DNA from: Oscillospiraceae bacterium
GTDB lineage: Bacteria; Bacillota; Clostridia; Oscillospirales; Acutalibacteraceae
DNA: 15,407 nucleotides
Direction: 5' to 3'
NCBI GenBank assembly: GCA_031262125.1
Contig: JAISII010000183.1
Span: 1-15,407 of the forward strand
Shown: piece after piece, positions 14,232-15,407 of the stretch
Layout: each line of letters opens with the position of its first letter
How positions within the stretch are numbered: position 1 is the stretch's first letter
The notes under the pieces: model-generated
Told to the model about the DNA's origin: nothing
The model's input: the letters and a program-made list of their open reading frames with translations, nothing else
Databases searched by the model: none
Position numbers and translations under genes: made by a program

Positions 14232-15350
14232 ATGAAAAAAGTTTTATTTTTAATACCCGATTTAGGCGTTGGCGGAGCCGAAAAAGTTTTGGTTAACCTT
14301 GTTAATAATATGGACAAAACCAAATTTGATGTTACGGTGCTTACCATTTTTAACGAAGGACCCAATATCGGCAGCTTGAAAAAAGACGTTAATTATAAAT
14401 TTGTGTTTAAAAAGCGTTTTAAGGGCAGCACCGACATTTTTAAGCTTTTTTCGCCCCGCTTTTTATACAAATGGTTTGTTAAGGGCGACTATGACATTGT
14501 GGTGTCTTACCTTGAGGGCCCGGCGGCACGTGTTATAAGCGGCTGCAACAACCCGCAAACAAAGCTTATAAGTTGGGTTCACCTCGAACAGCTTACAAAA
14601 AGAACGGGGGCACGTTCTTTTAGAACCTATAACGAAGCGAAGAAATGTTATAACAAATTCGACTTGACAGTCTGCGTGTCGCAAACTGTTTTAGAAAATT
14701 TTGTTAAGCTGTTTGATTTTAAAAAACCGATAACAGTGCTTTATAACACAAACGAAACCGAACAAATATTCAGCAAAGGGCAAGAACCTTTGGACGACCC
14801 GCTGTTTTTGCAAGACGAGCAGACGGTTAAAATTTGCGGAATAGGCAAAATTATGCCCAGAAAAGGGTATGATAAAATTGCAAGAATACACAAACGACTG
14901 CTTGATGAAGGCATAAAACAGCACGTTTATATTTTAGGCAAGGGTCCTCAGCAGGCAGAGATTGAACAATACTTAAAAGCCAACAAATTAGAAGATAGTT
15001 ACACATTTTTGGGGTATCAACAAAACCTCTACAAATATGTTTCTAAGTGTGATTTGTTTGTTTGTGCTTCGCTATCCGAGGGTTTTAGCACCGCAGCAAC
15101 AGAGTCGCTTGTTTTAGGCGTGCCGGTGGTTACAACCTTAGTTTCGGGGATGACCGAAATGTTAGGCGAAAATAACGAATACGGCATTATTACCGATAAT
15201 AACGAAGAAGCACTATACCAAGGAATTAAAAAAATACTAACGCAGCCGGGGCTGCTGGAGCATTATAAAAAACAGGCGGCAATTAGGGGCAAAAACTTCA
15301 GCCGAGAGAAAACAGTTGCCGCAGCAGAGCAAATGCTATTAAGTTTGTAA
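14232..15350 (+). CDS. Glycosyltransferase family 4 (GT-B fold, second GT4)
   Basis: The 372-aa protein is a GT4 glycosyltransferase. DLGVGGAEKVLVNL (10-23) is the typical N-terminal glycine-rich loop of this family, VSYLEGPAARV (91-101) and SWVHLEQ (114-120) lie in the acceptor domain, and CGIGKIMPRKGYD (202-214) begins the donor domain. SEGFSTAATESL (282-293) contains the E-x7-E pair (Glu283, Glu291). It resembles capsule/LPS-type transferases such as those acting in late repeat-unit assembly. The ribosome binding site AAGGAAGAG (14211-14219) lies 12 bases or more before the ATG, a little longer than in the other genes. It is the last complete gene in the window and its stop is followed by another possible ribosome binding site and ATG. 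Confidence 0.92.
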   Translation: MKKVLFLIPDLGVGGAEKVLVNLVNNMDKTKFDVTVLTIFNEGPNIGSLKKDVNYKFVFKKRFKGSTDIFKLFSPRFLYKWFVKGDYDIVVSYLEGPAARVISGCNNPQTKLISWVHLEQLTKRTGARSFRTYNEAKKCYNKFDLTVCVSQTVLENFVKLFDFKKPITVLYNTNETEQIFSKGQEPLDDPLFLQDEQTVKICGIGKIMPRKGYDKIARIHKRLLDEGIKQHVYILGKGPQQAEIEQYLKANKLEDSYTFLGYQQNLYKYVSKCDLFVCASLSEGFSTAATESLVLGVPVVTTLVSGMTEMLGENNEYGIITDNNEEALYQGIKKILTQPGLLEHYKKQAAIRGKNFSREKTVAAAEQMLLSL

Positions 15351-15368
15351 AAAAGGTATAAAACCGGA

Positions 15369-15407
15369 ATGAAGTTTGTGATAAAAATTTTTTCAATAAT
15401 AAAAAAA
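15369..15407 (+). CDS. Possible start of a further gene, cut by the window edge
   Basis: An ATG at 15369 opens 13 codons that run to the last base without a stop, encoding MKFVIKIFSIIKK. The product would begin with a basic, hydrophobic N-terminus, as expected for a membrane protein or another transferase of the cluster, but nothing can be recognised from so few residues. AAAAGG at 15351-15356 lies 12 bases upstream, so the ribosome binding site is weak. It could also be chance. Confidence 0.35.
   Translation, partial: MKFVIKIFSIIKK

Noticed and set aside
5441..15350. CRISPR array, phage or insertion-sequence content in the cluster
   Set aside because: No regularly spaced repeats, transposase or integrase motifs or terminal inverted repeats were seen; the region is filled with intact biosynthetic genes.

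Overview
The window looks like chromosomal DNA of a low-GC, Gram-positive-type (monoderm) bacterium, most likely an anaerobic member of the Clostridia/Eubacteriales. The grounds are AT-rich DNA with GAAAGGGG- and AAGGAG-type ribosome binding sites, two lipoproteins with classical lipoboxes, a YkuD-type L,D-transpeptidase fused to Ig-like domains, and a DUF5662 protein. This placement is inference; no rRNA or other marker gene is present. No tRNA, rRNA, CRISPR array, transposase or phage gene was seen.

Left part (1-5113), a mixed set of housekeeping and envelope genes. An AEC-family permease (10-927) is followed by a YegS/DgkB-like lipid kinase (965-1879). A short repeat-like, hairpin-rich spacer (1880-1964) separates the kinase from a convergent DUF5662 gene (1965-2498, minus). 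That gene is divergent from an L,D-transpeptidase lipoprotein (2626-3882). The transpeptidase gene overlaps by 17 bp, tail to tail, a minus-strand gene (3866-5113) for an ABC-type substrate-binding lipoprotein with an unexpected C-terminal peptidoglycan-binding-like domain.

Middle (5114-5440), a 327-bp AT-rich divergent control region. It holds a plausible minus-strand promoter for the substrate-binding protein, flanked by an inverted repeat. It also holds a perfect-consensus extended -10 promoter (TTGACA, 17-bp spacer, TGTTATAAT) facing right, followed by a roughly 120-nt leader with two inverted repeats.

Right part (5441 to the window end), one long rightward gene cluster for a cell-surface polysaccharide. 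It begins with a monotopic phosphoglycosyl transferase (priming sugar-phosphate transferase). Next come an HpcH/HpaI-type aldolase and a D-2-hydroxyacid dehydrogenase, then seven glycosyltransferases: GT4, five GT2 (two of them full-length paralogues of each other) and GT4. The right edge may hold the first 13 codons of a further gene. The expected job is to load a first sugar phosphate on undecaprenyl phosphate at the inner membrane face and extend it with up to seven more sugars. The aldolase/dehydrogenase pair is a candidate for making an unusual hydroxy-acid precursor or substituent. Flippase, polymerase and chain-length control genes are not in the window and should lie to the right or elsewhere.

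The main points for follow-up are the aldolase/dehydrogenase pair inside a polysaccharide operon, the aldolase's Gln at the usual catalytic His position, the substrate-binding protein with a wall-binding tail, the paralogous GT2 pair with a shared C-terminal module, and recurring short sequences just after stop codons inside the cluster.
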